Shown: positions 10,031-18,700, numbered from the stretch's first letter. The stretch is DNA of 64,000 bases from Clostridia bacterium (GCA_910574835.1 CAJTDE010000011.1:62001-126000), one strand, 5' to 3'. Notes: a model not told the origin generated them from the letters alone. A program made the numbers and translations.

Positions 10031-11566
10031 TCAGTGGCCGTGATGCCCCTTGTAGGAGGCAAGCACCAGGGATTCTTCCTGTATCTCGTCGCCGCTCAGC
10101 TCGCCGGTCTTGATTCCGTTGGAGAGAACCACTACGCGGTCTGCGATGGCAATGATTTCCTTCAGCTCCGAGGAAATAACGATAATGGAAAGTCCCTGTT
10201 CCGCATACTGATTGATAATGTCAAATACCTCTGTCTTGGCTCCGATATCAATACCGCGGCTTGGTTCATCCATCAAAAGGATCTTCGGGTCAGTCAGTAT
10301 ACCCTTACCGATAACAACCTTCTGCTGATTTCCGCCGGAAAGGGAAAGGATGGGAAGCCGCTTGTCCGCCACCTTAATATGAATATCCCGAATCTCTTCC
10401 TCCACCTTCTCATTTTCCTTGTTAAAATCCACAAAGCCTGCCTTGGTATAGCGGGTAAGCGCGGACAGAGAGCAGTTGCGGCCGATGTCCATCGTCTGCA
10501 CCAGACCTTCCCTCTGACGATCCTCCGGCACCAGAGCAAAGCCCTTGTCAATCTGACCGGAAATGGACTTGATATCCATCTTCTCCCCTTCCAGATAAAT
10601 CTCTCCTGTGTGCTCCGGACGAAGTCCCATAATGCACTCAAAAACTTCCGTACGCCCCGCGCCCATCAAGCCGTAGATTCCAAGGATTTCTCCCTTTTTC
10701 AAGTCAAAATTTACATCCTTCAAAAGATAACCGCCGCCGCTTTTTGGCAAAGTCAGATTCTTCACTTCCAGAACCTTTTCCTGCTTAGCCCAATCAATTT
10801 CACGGTCCTTCTTCGGATAGGACTTGCCCTCTCCTGTCATCTGCTTTACAATCCAGGGCACATCGATGTCCTTTACGTCTGCGTCCGCCACATACTTTCC
10901 GTCACGGAGAATGGTTACATGGTCCCCGATCTGCATAATCTCTTCCAGACGATGCGATATGTATACAATGGAAATTCCCTGAGCCGTCAGCTCCCGCATA
11001 ATCTTGAAAAGCACCTGCACCTCCTGCTCGGACAGGGAGGAGGTTGGCTCATCCATAATGAGAATCTTTAAATCGTCCTCTACCAGATTTCTTGCAATCT
11101 CAATCATCTGCTGCTGACCTACTCTAAGCTCTCCGACAAGCGTGTCCACAGGAATCTCATGCTCCAGCTTCTTCAGAACCTCCGCCGCTTTCTCCCGGTG
11201 GTATTTATTGTCCATTCCAAAGCCCTTTTTCTTCTCCCTGGCCACAAATATGTTCTGGTAAACAGGAAGATTGGGAAACAGGTTCAGCTCCTGGTGGATG
11301 ATTCCGATCCCATGACTTCTTGCCTCCGTGGTATTGCGGAAATGAACTTCCTTTCCGTCCATATAGAGCTTACCCTCGCTGGGCTGCTCAATGCCGGCTA
11401 TCATTTTCATCAACGTGGATTTTCCTGCTCCGTTCTCGCCGATCAGTACGTTGACCTTGCCGGTTAGCAGATCAAAGTCCACATTGTCCAGAGCCTTTGT
11501 TCCGGGATAAATCTTGCTGATCCCTTCCGCGTGAAAGCACACGCCCTCTCTGTTCTTATTTTCCAT
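10031..11566 (-). CDS. rbsA: Ribose-type ABC transporter ATP-binding protein (double ATPase)
   Basis: 511 residues with two ATPase domains. The first has Walker A GENGAGKST, signature LRVGQQQ and Walker B LKILIMDEPTSSL. The second has the degenerate P-loop GLMGAGRTE normal for RbsA/MglA and the signature LSGGNQQK. The ATG at 11566 is chosen over the in-frame TTG at 11572 because GCAGGAGGG lies 10 nt upstream of the ATG and only 4 from the TTG. It energises import through RbsC. Confidence 0.94.
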   Translation of the reverse strand: MENKNREGVCFHAEGISKIYPGTKALDNVDFDLLTGKVNVLIGENGAGKSTLMKMIAGIEQPSEGKLYMDGKEVHFRNTTEARSHGIGIIHQELNLFPNLPVYQNIFVAREKKKGFGMDNKYHREKAAEVLKKLEHEIPVDTLVGELRVGQQQMIEIARNLVEDDLKILIMDEPTSSLSEQEVQVLFKIMRELTAQGISIVYISHRLEEIMQIGDHVTILRDGKYVADADVKDIDVPWIVKQMTGEGKSYPKKDREIDWAKQEKVLEVKNLTLPKSGGGYLLKDVNFDLKKGEILGIYGLMGAGRTEVFECIMGLRPEHTGEIYLEGEKMDIKSISGQIDKGFALVPEDRQREGLVQTMDIGRNCSLSALTRYTKAGFVDFNKENEKVEEEIRDIHIKVADKRLPILSLSGGNQQKVVIGKGILTDPKILLMDEPSRGIDIGAKTEVFDIINQYAEQGLSIIVISSELKEIIAIADRVVVLSNGIKTGELSGDEIQEESLVLASYKGHHGH

Positions 11567-11585
11567 GCTCAAAATCCCTCCTGCT

Positions 11586-12221
11586 TTACTTTGCCTCCAG
11601 TTTTACCACGGTAATTAAAAGCTCGTCGTCGCTGTCCGCCGTAAAGGTTCCCACAAAATCAATGGTCTTTCCCTGAAGGCTCGCCGGATCAGCAGGCTGA
11701 ATCACATTGGCGTCAATCTGGCTGTGAAGCTCCTGGGAAACCGCCGCCCACTCTTCCTGGTTGGTGTAATCACCGAAACGGATGATGTCCAGAGTGTCAC
11801 GGGTGGAGGAACCCTTGTAAATGCTTCCAATTTGGATCTTAATGACTTCCGGTCCGTCATAACCATCCAGCTTTACGGTCATATAGCCTGCTTTTTTCTC
11901 CTGATTGACCTCTTCCACCACGCCGGAGCCTTTTACGGCATAGCTGATGCTTCCCGAGGTTCCCATAGAATATTTTCCGTATTTGTCTACCAGAGATTTG
12001 AGATCTCCGCCTGCCTCGCCTAAAAAGGCGGGAAGATCTACTGCCTTTTCTTCAATATTTGCCTCTGCGCTCTCCCACATGCCCTGTACGCTGTCGGTGG
12101 CGTTAAATTCCTGCTTTCCGGTAAGCTGTGCTTCCTCACCTATCTTTACAACCTTTACACACCCGGTAAGGGAAACGGCCATTGCCAGGGTGAGACTTAA
12201 GGCTAACAATTTCTTTATCAT
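11586..12221 (-). CDS. DUF2291 lipoprotein
   Basis: 211 residues. The N-terminal lipoprotein signal peptide MIKKLLALSLTLAMAVSLTGC has a lipobox (LTGC). The rest is a DUF2291-type beta-rich domain with the segment GKTIDFVGTF near the C-terminus. DUF2291 genes recur inside rbs-type ABC operons; the function is not established, and an accessory role to the binding protein at the membrane is inferred from location. Start: ATG behind ATAGGAGAGCG. Confidence 0.85.
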   Translation of the reverse strand: MIKKLLALSLTLAMAVSLTGCVKVVKIGEEAQLTGKQEFNATDSVQGMWESAEANIEEKAVDLPAFLGEAGGDLKSLVDKYGKYSMGTSGSISYAVKGSGVVEEVNQEKKAGYMTVKLDGYDGPEVIKIQIGSIYKGSSTRDTLDIIRFGDYTNQEEWAAVSQELHSQIDANVIQPADPASLQGKTIDFVGTFTADSDDELLITVVKLEAK

Positions 12222-12289
12222 AACGCTCTCCTATCTATTTTTGTATACTTATTTTCCCTTGATCTACTACAAAACTATCATTTTAGAAG

Positions 12290-12316
12290 AATAGGGGCCT
12301 TTAAAAAGGCCCCTAC
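12290..12316 (-). terminator. Attenuating hairpin after the binding-protein gene
   Basis: Perfect stem AGGGGCCTTT (12293-12302) / AAAGGCCCCT (12305-12314), followed on the minus strand by ATTCTTCT. A hairpin at this position commonly leaves the binding-protein mRNA more abundant than the permease mRNA; read-through is expected. Confidence 0.65.
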
Positions 12317-12336
12317 TTTCTTTGCCTCACGTTTTT

Positions 12337-13404
12337 TTATTCGCTGTATACGAAAGCGCTCAGCTTATCAACATTCTCAAGGGTGATTGCAACACAGTCT
12401 ACAAGCTGCTTCTCTTCTAAGCCTGTGGTGCCTTCCTTTAAGTACTTATCTGCCTGCTCAACAGCCATCTCAGCCATCAGAGCACACTGCTGCAATGCGG
12501 TACCGGTCATTTCCTCAGCCTTAATCAGAGCTGCTGCCTCGTCGGAGCCGTCAACGCCGATGATCTTGATGTCGCTTCTTCCTGCTGCTTTACAAGCCTC
12601 TGCCGCTCCTACTGCCATTGTGTCGTTTCCGCAGATGATACCGGTGATTTCCGGATTGGACTGAAGGATGGTCTCTGTCTTCTCATAGCCTTCGGTCTGC
12701 TCCCAGTTTGCGGTCTGCTGTGCTACCATCTCTAAAGTATCATACTGGTCAATTACTTCATGGAATGCGGAAGAACGAACGCCTGCGTTGGTGTCGGACT
12801 CTTTTCCGAGAAGCTCTGCGTACTTTCCTTCCTCGCCCATAGCCTCTACCCATTCCTCAGCGATAGCCTTTGCGCCCTGGTAGTTGTTTGCAACGATCTG
12901 GGAAATAGCTACGCCGTCCGCATTGATCTCACGGTCAATGAGGAAGGTGGGGATTCCGGCATCTCTTGCCTTCTGAACAGCCTCAACGGTTGCGTCTGCG
13001 CCTGCATTGTCGCAGATGATAGCTGCTGCCTTGTCTGCAATTGCATTGTCAAACAGCTCGGACTGCTTGGTTGCATCGTCGTCATGGGAAACAGCCTTTA
13101 CCTCATATCCAAGCTCCTCTGCCTTTGCAGTTGCCGTATCAGCCTCTGTCTTGAAGAACGGATTGGAATGAGACGGTGTGATTACATAAATGATATTGGA
13201 GCCGCCGCCCGGAAGAGCCTCTGCAGCAGGTGCTTCTGTCTCCGCAGGTGTCTCCTCGGGTGCCTCTGCCTCCGGTGCTTCCGCAGGCTCTTCGGTTTCT
13301 GCCGGAGCCTCAGCCGGTGCCTCTGCCTCTTTGCTTCCACAGCCGCCCAGCATGGACACTGTCATTGCTGCACAGAGAAGTACAGCCAACACTTTTCGTT
13401 TCAT
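12337..13404 (-). CDS. Sugar ABC transporter substrate-binding lipoprotein (RbsB-like)
   Basis: 355 residues. Lipoprotein signal MKRKVLAVLLCAAMTVSMLGGC, then an unusual linker (about residues 25-68) made almost only of Glu, Ala, Pro and Thr. The type I periplasmic-binding fold starts at IIYVITPSHSNPFFKTEADT, with later family motifs FLIDREINADG, ICGNDTMAVGA and IKIIGVDGSDEA. It captures the sugar outside the membrane for RbsAC. Start: ATG behind AAGGAGG. The SNPFF aromatic pair and DRE motif match ribose/allose-type binding proteins; the ligand is unknown. Confidence 0.92.
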   Translation of the reverse strand: MKRKVLAVLLCAAMTVSMLGGCGSKEAEAPAEAPAETEEPAEAPEAEAPEETPAETEAPAAEALPGGGSNIIYVITPSHSNPFFKTEADTATAKAEELGYEVKAVSHDDDATKQSELFDNAIADKAAAIICDNAGADATVEAVQKARDAGIPTFLIDREINADGVAISQIVANNYQGAKAIAEEWVEAMGEEGKYAELLGKESDTNAGVRSSAFHEVIDQYDTLEMVAQQTANWEQTEGYEKTETILQSNPEITGIICGNDTMAVGAAEACKAAGRSDIKIIGVDGSDEAAALIKAEEMTGTALQQCALMAEMAVEQADKYLKEGTTGLEEKQLVDCVAITLENVDKLSAFVYSE

Positions 13405-13514
13405 AATGTTTTCCTCCTTAAAATGAAATAGTTTTGTATTTGACTGCTTTCGTTATAAAAACAGCCAGGATTACGGACTTTCGTCCGGAAACCTCTTTAA
13501 TAATAAATCCGCAT

Positions 13515-14993
13515 TTATTTCGTAAGGGTTCTTGAAACAGCTTCCTTCCAGCCTCCGTACCTTTTTGCTCTCTCCGTATCTTCCATAGACGGCGTAAAGC
13601 TTGTTCGCTTGTCGTTTCCGAAAAGCCATTCCTTTTGATACAAGCCCACGGCCAGTCCCGCCGCATAAGCTGCTCCGATTCCGGACAGCTCCTCATCTGC
13701 CGGGATGCGCACCGGGATACTTGCCATATCGCTCTGGAACTGCATTAGATAACCGTTCTTTGTCGGTCCGCCGTCTACCCGAAGCTCCTGAATCTCAATT
13801 CCGGACTCTTCCTCCATCGCCCGTATCACATCCGTGATCTGGTAGGCGATGCTCTCCAGCCCGGCTTTTACAAGCTCGGCGCGCCTGGTAGTTCGCGACA
13901 TTCCATAGAATACGGCTCTGGCTTCACTGTCCCAGTAGGGCGCTCCAAGGCCGGAAAATGCCGGAACCAGGTAGGTTTCATCCTGGGGATTTGCCTGTTT
14001 TGCCAGCTCACCCGTCTCTGCCGGGGAAGAAATCAGCTTCAGTTCGTCCTTCATCCAGGTGATAACGGCTCCCGTATAGTTGATATTCCCTTCCAGCACG
14101 TAGCTTACGGTTCCGTCCATTCCCCAGGCTAAAGAAGTCACAACCCGGTTGCTGAACACCGGCTGGCTGCCAATATTCATCATAACAGAAGAACCTGTAC
14201 CATAAGTGGTTTTTGTCATACCTTTTCTCAGGCATCCTTGTCCGAAAAGCGCTCCGTGGGAATCCCCCATAACGCCCCGGATGGGAATGGGTTTTTCAAA
14301 AAATCCCTCGAAATCCGTCTCACCGTAGAAGCCGTTGGAATCCGTCACCTCCGCCAGACAGGAAACCGGAATCTTAAAAAGCCCGCATACTTCCTTGTCC
14401 CAGGCAAGTTCCTTAATGTTGAACATCTGGGTCCTCGAAGCATTGGAGTAATCCGTGCGAAACTCTCTGCCGCCGGTGAGCTTATATACAAGCCAGCTGT
14501 CGATAGTTCCGCAGCACAGTTCTCCCTTCGCCGCTTTTTCTGCCGCTCCCTCTACGTTTTCCAGTACCCAGGCTATCTTTGCTGCGGAAAAATAGGGGGA
14601 CAGCGGCAATCCCGTGCGGGCGCGCACCAGTTCGGCCTTTTTCTGAGCCTCTAAGCCCTCACAGATTTTTGCACCTCTGGCGCACTGCCATACTACCGCA
14701 TTATAAATGGGACGGCCGGCGCTTCGATCCCAGACCAGAGCGGTTTCCCGCTGATTGCTGATTCCGAGCGCGCGGATATCTCCCTTTTCAATTCCCGATT
14801 TTTCTACCAGAAGCTTAACAACCTCTATGGTATTGCGGTAAATCTCTTCCGGGTCATGCTCCACCCATCCCTTGTCATCCACCATCTGCCGGTGAGGCAG
14901 ATCTGCCCGTTCCAAAAGGCGCCCCGTATTGTCAAACAGCAGAGCTTTTGTCCCCTGAGTGCTCTGATCAATCCCCAATATGTAATCAGCCAT
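13515..14993 (-). CDS. FGGY-family sugar kinase of glycerol-kinase type, probably not glycerol
   Basis: 492 residues from the ATG at 14993 (MADYILGIDQSTQGTKALLF), behind TAGGAG; a longer frame to 15050 lacks support. Overall order and motifs follow glycerol kinase: NQRETALVW, PYFSAAKIAW, DYSNASRTQMFNI, TYGTG. Two glycerol contacts are changed: the residue after the catalytic Asp (E. coli Gln246) is Ser in GDSHGALFGQ, and E. coli Phe270 is Ser in TYGTGSS. This points to another polyol or ketose. In this operon (isomerase, split transketolase, pentose importer) a pentulose or apulose kinase is plausible but inferred. A truncated U1 repeat (15021-15038) precedes its ribosome site. Confidence 0.85.
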   Translation of the reverse strand: MADYILGIDQSTQGTKALLFDNTGRLLERADLPHRQMVDDKGWVEHDPEEIYRNTIEVVKLLVEKSGIEKGDIRALGISNQRETALVWDRSAGRPIYNAVVWQCARGAKICEGLEAQKKAELVRARTGLPLSPYFSAAKIAWVLENVEGAAEKAAKGELCCGTIDSWLVYKLTGGREFRTDYSNASRTQMFNIKELAWDKEVCGLFKIPVSCLAEVTDSNGFYGETDFEGFFEKPIPIRGVMGDSHGALFGQGCLRKGMTKTTYGTGSSVMMNIGSQPVFSNRVVTSLAWGMDGTVSYVLEGNINYTGAVITWMKDELKLISSPAETGELAKQANPQDETYLVPAFSGLGAPYWDSEARAVFYGMSRTTRRAELVKAGLESIAYQITDVIRAMEEESGIEIQELRVDGGPTKNGYLMQFQSDMASIPVRIPADEELSGIGAAYAAGLAVGLYQKEWLFGNDKRTSFTPSMEDTERAKRYGGWKEAVSRTLTK

Positions 14994-15020
14994 CTCTATA
15001 CATTCTCCTATTATAATTTC

Positions 15021-15124
15021 GCAATTCCACAATATCCCACACAGCACCATATTGTCAAGAAGAATTTCAGGTACGCAGCAGCCTGTATGGGATACTTGTT
15101 ACTCTTCACTCCGCGACCGGTAAC
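15021..15124 (-). repeat. Truncated U1 repeat plus 27 bp palindrome
   Basis: The gap between the transketolase B and kinase genes holds a U1-like end (GCAATTCCACAATATCCC, 15021-15038) close to the kinase ribosome site. It also holds a 27 bp imperfect hairpin (15098-15124) whose ends are GTTACTCTTCAC and CGCGACCGGTAAC. Similar hairpins lie at 20378-20404, 46778-46804 and 48998-49024. Confidence 0.65.
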
Positions 15125-15138
15125 GGACACTTCGCTTT

Positions 15139-16068
15139 TTACAAATTCTCTTTTACGGTTTTGACAATTCCCTCTCCGTTCAGTCCGTAGTAATCAAAGA
15201 CTTCTTTTGAGGTTCCTGTGATAACCGGCGCATCCGGAAGCGCAAGGTTTACAACCTTCTTCGGGCACTCTCCTGCCACTACCTGGCTCACCATAGAACC
15301 AAGGCCGCCGAAAGGCGCATGCTCTTCTACGGTAACCACAAGCTTTGCATTTCCTGCTGCTTTTACAATTGCTTCTTTATCCAAAGGCTTCACGCAGTAC
15401 ATATCAACTACGGATGCGCTGATTCCCTCTGCCTTCAAAAGCTCTGCCGCCTGTACGGCCGGACCTACCATCTCTCCGCAGGCGATGATCGCCACGTCGG
15501 TTCCTTCGGTGATCACAGTCGCCTTATCCATCTCAAAAGGACAGTTTTCTTCCGTATATACGTCCTCTACCGGATTCCTGCCTACACGGATGTAAGCCGG
15601 CTTCTCATCCTTCAGAAGCGCTTCTATCAGCTTTGCTGTCTGGAAGCGGTCGCTGGGAAGATAAACGCGCATATTGGGAATGGCTGACATGGCCGCAATG
15701 TCCTGTGCGGAATGATGGCTCATGCCCAGGGCGCCGTAGCTGATGCCGCCGCTGATGCCGATTAAGGTTACATTGGTATTGGAGTAAGCGCAGTCTACCT
15801 TTGCCTGCTCGTAGCTTCTTGTGGACAGGAAACAGGCCGGGGATGCCGCAAAGGGCTTCTTTTTGCATTTTGCAAGACCTGCGGCAATGCTCACCAGGTT
15901 CTGCTCCGCAATTCCTACCTCCACAAACTGCTTTGGATACTCATTCGCAAAGGGCGTTAAAGATGCACTTCCTCTGGAGTCGCTGCACAGTACAACAATG
16001 TCTTTGTCCTCTTTTGCTTTTTCCATTAATACTTCGCAGATTGCCTGCCGGTTTGGTATCTTATTCAT
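15139..16068 (-). CDS. Transketolase, C-terminal subunit
   Basis: 309 residues covering the pyrimidine-binding and C-terminal transketolase domains. The motif EVGIAEQNLVSIAAGLAKC carries the glutamate that activates the thiamine ring; TYGALGMSHHSAQD and VTVEEHAPFGGLGS follow. It needs the N-terminal subunit encoded directly upstream (8 bp overlap, 16061-16068). Start: ATG behind AAAGGAGG. Split transketolases occur in dedicated sugar pathways, for example apulose-4-phosphate transketolase AptA/AptB. The housekeeping enzyme is normally one chain, but split forms exist too, so the substrate is not fixed by the split. Confidence 0.9.
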   Translation of the reverse strand: MNKIPNRQAICEVLMEKAKEDKDIVVLCSDSRGSASLTPFANEYPKQFVEVGIAEQNLVSIAAGLAKCKKKPFAASPACFLSTRSYEQAKVDCAYSNTNVTLIGISGGISYGALGMSHHSAQDIAAMSAIPNMRVYLPSDRFQTAKLIEALLKDEKPAYIRVGRNPVEDVYTEENCPFEMDKATVITEGTDVAIIACGEMVGPAVQAAELLKAEGISASVVDMYCVKPLDKEAIVKAAGNAKLVVTVEEHAPFGGLGSMVSQVVAGECPKKVVNLALPDAPVITGTSKEVFDYYGLNGEGIVKTVKENL

Positions 16069-16891
16069 GAAGCGCCGCCTCCTTTCCTGCTTCCAGATCT
16101 TTCATAATCTGTGCATATTCCTCCGCATTCGGCACCTTGTGATGCCAGCCCGCCTTATTTTCCATAACGGGGGAGCCACAGCCTTTGACGGTATTGGCGA
16201 TGATTACGGTGGGAGCGCCCTTTACGGTCTTTGCCTCGTCGAAGGCTGCTTTCAGTTCCTTGTAATCGTTGCCGTTGATGGAAATCACATGCCATCCGAA
16301 GGAACTCCAGCGCTCTTCCTGGCTGTCGTGAGCCATTACATCCTCGGTACAGCCGGAAATCTGAAGACGGTTCCGGTCTACAATGGCGCAGAGATTGTCA
16401 AGCTTGTACTGATGGGCTGCCATTGCGCCCTCCCATACGGAGCCTTCCGCCAGCTCACCGTCACCCATAACGGTATAAACGCGGTAATCTCTCTCATCCA
16501 TCTTTCCTGCCAGCGCCATTCCCACACATACGGGGAGTCCGTGTCCCAGGGAACCGGAGTTCATCTCAATGCCCGGAAGCTTGTTGTTGGGATGACCGAT
16601 AAATTTGCTGCCGAATTTGGAAAATTCTTTAATGACCTGCTCAATAGGGAAAAAGCCTTTGGCTGCCAGTACTGCGTACAGCGCTTCCACGGAGTGGCCC
16701 TTGCTCATTACGAAGCGGTCTCTGTCCGGATCGTCCATATTTTCGGGGCTGATATTCATTTGTTCAAAATAAAGCTCTACCAAAATGTCCATTACGCTCA
16801 TGTCGCCGCCGATGTGGCCGCCCTTGCCTTCCACTATCATGTCGATGACGTTTTTTCTGAGATCGTAGGACAATGCTTTTAAGTTCTGCAT
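16061..16891 (-). CDS. Transketolase, N-terminal (thiamine diphosphate-binding) subunit
   Basis: 276 residues. The TPP/Mg site is GDGELAEGSVWEGAM plus the later Asn in IVDRNRLQISG. Histidines in GKGGHIGG and GSLGHGLPV match the conserved active-site histidines of transketolase. Forms a heterodimeric unit with the gene downstream, whose start it overlaps by 8 bp. Start: ATG at 16891 behind ATAGGAG, at a long spacing of about 13 nt. Directly upstream lies a 360 bp block of U1 hairpins separating it from the isomerase gene. Confidence 0.9.
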   Translation of the reverse strand: MQNLKALSYDLRKNVIDMIVEGKGGHIGGDMSVMDILVELYFEQMNISPENMDDPDRDRFVMSKGHSVEALYAVLAAKGFFPIEQVIKEFSKFGSKFIGHPNNKLPGIEMNSGSLGHGLPVCVGMALAGKMDERDYRVYTVMGDGELAEGSVWEGAMAAHQYKLDNLCAIVDRNRLQISGCTEDVMAHDSQEERWSSFGWHVISINGNDYKELKAAFDEAKTVKGAPTVIIANTVKGCGSPVMENKAGWHHKVPNAEEYAQIMKDLEAGKEAALHE

Positions 16892-16916
16892 ATTATGTAA
16901 ACATCTCCTATTCTTA

Positions 16917-17299
16917 TTCCAGTTCCGTAATATCTCTTCCGGTACACTTTATCTAAATCAATTTCCAGTCACAAATAGATGTGTCTGTAAATCGATTTGT
17001 GCACTGTAAGAGATATTACTGTTTTATTCCAGTTCCGTAATATCTCTTCCGGTACACTTTATCTAAATCAATTTCCAGTCACAAATAGATGTGTCTGTAA
17101 ATCGATTTGTGCACTGTAAGAGATATTACTGTTTTATTCCAGTTCCGTAATATCTCTTCCGGTACACTTTATCTAAATCAATTTCCGGTCACAAATAGAT
17201 GTGTCTGTAAATCGATTTGTGCACTGTAAGAGATATTACTGTTTTATTCCAGTTCCGTAATATCAAGAGATATTACTGTTTTTTATTCCGGTTCCGCAA
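16917..17299 (-). repeat. Tandem U1 hairpin repeats (three full copies plus one internally deleted)
   Basis: Three near-identical 110 bp units start at 16921, 17031 and 17141. A fourth (17251-17280) keeps only the two stem arms, the internal ~80 bp being deleted. Each unit has the stem GTAATATCTCTT / AAGAGATATTAC (12 bp perfect, e.g. 16927-16938 with 17008-17019). The interior carries AAATCAATTTCC, CACAAATAGATGTG and TAAATCGATTTGTGCACTG. A further U1 end (ATTCCGGTTCCGCAATC) abuts the isomerase stop. The block lies inside an operon and ends near the ribosome site of the transketolase gene. The 408 bp gap holds nothing else. Confidence 0.93.
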
Positions 17300-18700
17300 T
17301 CACTCGCCCCGAAGGTAAGCTTTTACATCCTCCTCAATGGGGTCATACAAATCGGCCTTGATTCCCAGGTACTTACATGCTTCATATAATACCGGAACTA
17401 CATTTTCATGGATTCCTACACAGTGATGGATGTAAGGGCCTTCCACAATCTTTGCTTCCAGACGCTTGATGTTCTCCACCTCTACCCATAAGTAGGTGCC
17501 CATACCCTTAGGTCCTTCCACGCCCTTTGCATTTCCAAGGAGCAGGGAGTACTCGCCGTTGTCGCCGTCGAATCTTGCCAGCGTCACCTGGCCGTGCTTT
17601 GCTTCGGCGGTAATGCTGCCCGGATGGTCAAAGGCCAGGGGATATGTAAGCTTCGGAGTCTCCTTTGCCACGGAAATCGGCCAGGGACCGCAGTGCTGCA
17701 GAAGCTCTCCGTTGGCAATATCCGGATGACGGATGGTCCAGTCTGCGAAGAAGCTACGCTTCTCTCCCATTCCGGCTGCCTCTACCAGAAGTGCGGTGAT
17801 GGCTCCGTGAATATCTGTTTCACAGACTACGGGGATTCCTTCCTCGTTCATCAGGGCGTTAGCTGCACAGGGCATAATGCCAATCTCTGACTGGAGCTGA
17901 TTCCAGCACTGGATAGCCGCTGCTTTGCAGCCGTATTTTTTCACCAGATGCATCATGGCTACCTTGAGAGCTGCCACATTCTCCAATTCGTTTTCTTTGA
18001 TTTGGATCTCCATATGCTCCCGGCAGTAACGGATGACCTCAGCAACCTCGGCGCCCTCCTCCTTTGCTTTCTTCATCTCATCCGTAAGCTCAGGCATGGG
18101 AATGGGGGAAAGCTGAATATTGAACTTCTCCAGAAGCTCGCCCTCGTTGCACATAGTGGACCAGAACTCAAAGGGCCGGGTGGATATCTGAAGAATCCGG
18201 ATATTCCGGAAGGTCTTAACCACATTACATACGGCCAGGAAATCTCTTAAACCGCGCTCAAATACGGGATCGCTTAAGCGGCAGTTGGTCATATAAGTGA
18301 AGGGGATACGGAAGCGGCGAAGTACCTTGCCGGTAGCAAAAAGGCCGCACTGTGTATCGCGGAGTCTTGTTCCGTCCGGCTCCGGCCGCTCATCCAAAGG
18401 ACCCCAGAGAAGCACGGGAACGCCAAGCTCCTTTGCCAGTCTTGCACATTCAAATTCTGTTCCGAAGTTGCAGTGGGGCAGAAAAAGGCCGTCCACCTTC
18501 TCCTTCTTAAATTTCTCTGCAATTTTATACATATCTTCATCATTGTAGAGAAGTCCCTCTTCATTGATGTCGGTAATATCCACAAAGTCAATTCCAAGCT
18601 CTTCTAAGCGCTTTGCCGTCAGTCCGCGGTACTTGATGGCATCCGGTGCACTGAAAATGCTTCTTCTGGTTGGTGCATAACCGATTTTGATCTTTTCCAT
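17300..18700 (-). CDS. L-fucose/arabinose isomerase-family sugar isomerase
   Basis: 466 residues from the ATG at 18700 (MEKIKIGYAPTRRSIFS), with AAGGAGGA 6 nt upstream; the in-frame extension to 18745 lacks a ribosome site. It shows the fold of FucI/AraA-type isomerases. The metal-ligand segment VVCETDIHGAITALL carries the Glu and Asp, and a C-terminal His lies in GPYIHHCVGIHENVVP. These enzymes convert an aldose to a ketose using Mn2+. First gene of the operon and closest to the divergent LacI regulator. Its ketose product would feed the FGGY kinase and then the split transketolase. The exact aldose is unknown; D-arabinose-like and branched pentoses are candidates. Confidence 0.83.
   Translation of the reverse strand: MEKIKIGYAPTRRSIFSAPDAIKYRGLTAKRLEELGIDFVDITDINEEGLLYNDEDMYKIAEKFKKEKVDGLFLPHCNFGTEFECARLAKELGVPVLLWGPLDERPEPDGTRLRDTQCGLFATGKVLRRFRIPFTYMTNCRLSDPVFERGLRDFLAVCNVVKTFRNIRILQISTRPFEFWSTMCNEGELLEKFNIQLSPIPMPELTDEMKKAKEEGAEVAEVIRYCREHMEIQIKENELENVAALKVAMMHLVKKYGCKAAAIQCWNQLQSEIGIMPCAANALMNEEGIPVVCETDIHGAITALLVEAAGMGEKRSFFADWTIRHPDIANGELLQHCGPWPISVAKETPKLTYPLAFDHPGSITAEAKHGQVTLARFDGDNGEYSLLLGNAKGVEGPKGMGTYLWVEVENIKRLEAKIVEGPYIHHCVGIHENVVPVLYEACKYLGIKADLYDPIEEDVKAYLRGE

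Noticed and set aside
13515-14993. Calling the FGGY gene glpK
   Set aside because: Two glycerol-contact residues are replaced and the operon is for a pentose-type sugar; no glycerol facilitator or GlpD is present.
15139-16891. Calling the transketolase genes a frameshifted single gene
   Set aside because: The two frames overlap by 8 bp, each has its own start and AGGAGG-type site, and the lengths match known split subunits.
16917-17280. Regularly spaced repeats resembling a CRISPR array
   Set aside because: The units are 110 bp, contiguous and identical throughout; there are no unique spacers and no cas genes.
8957-18700. Firm assignment of the operon to ribose
   Set aside because: No ribokinase is present; the FGGY kinase and isomerase point to an aldose that must first be isomerised.
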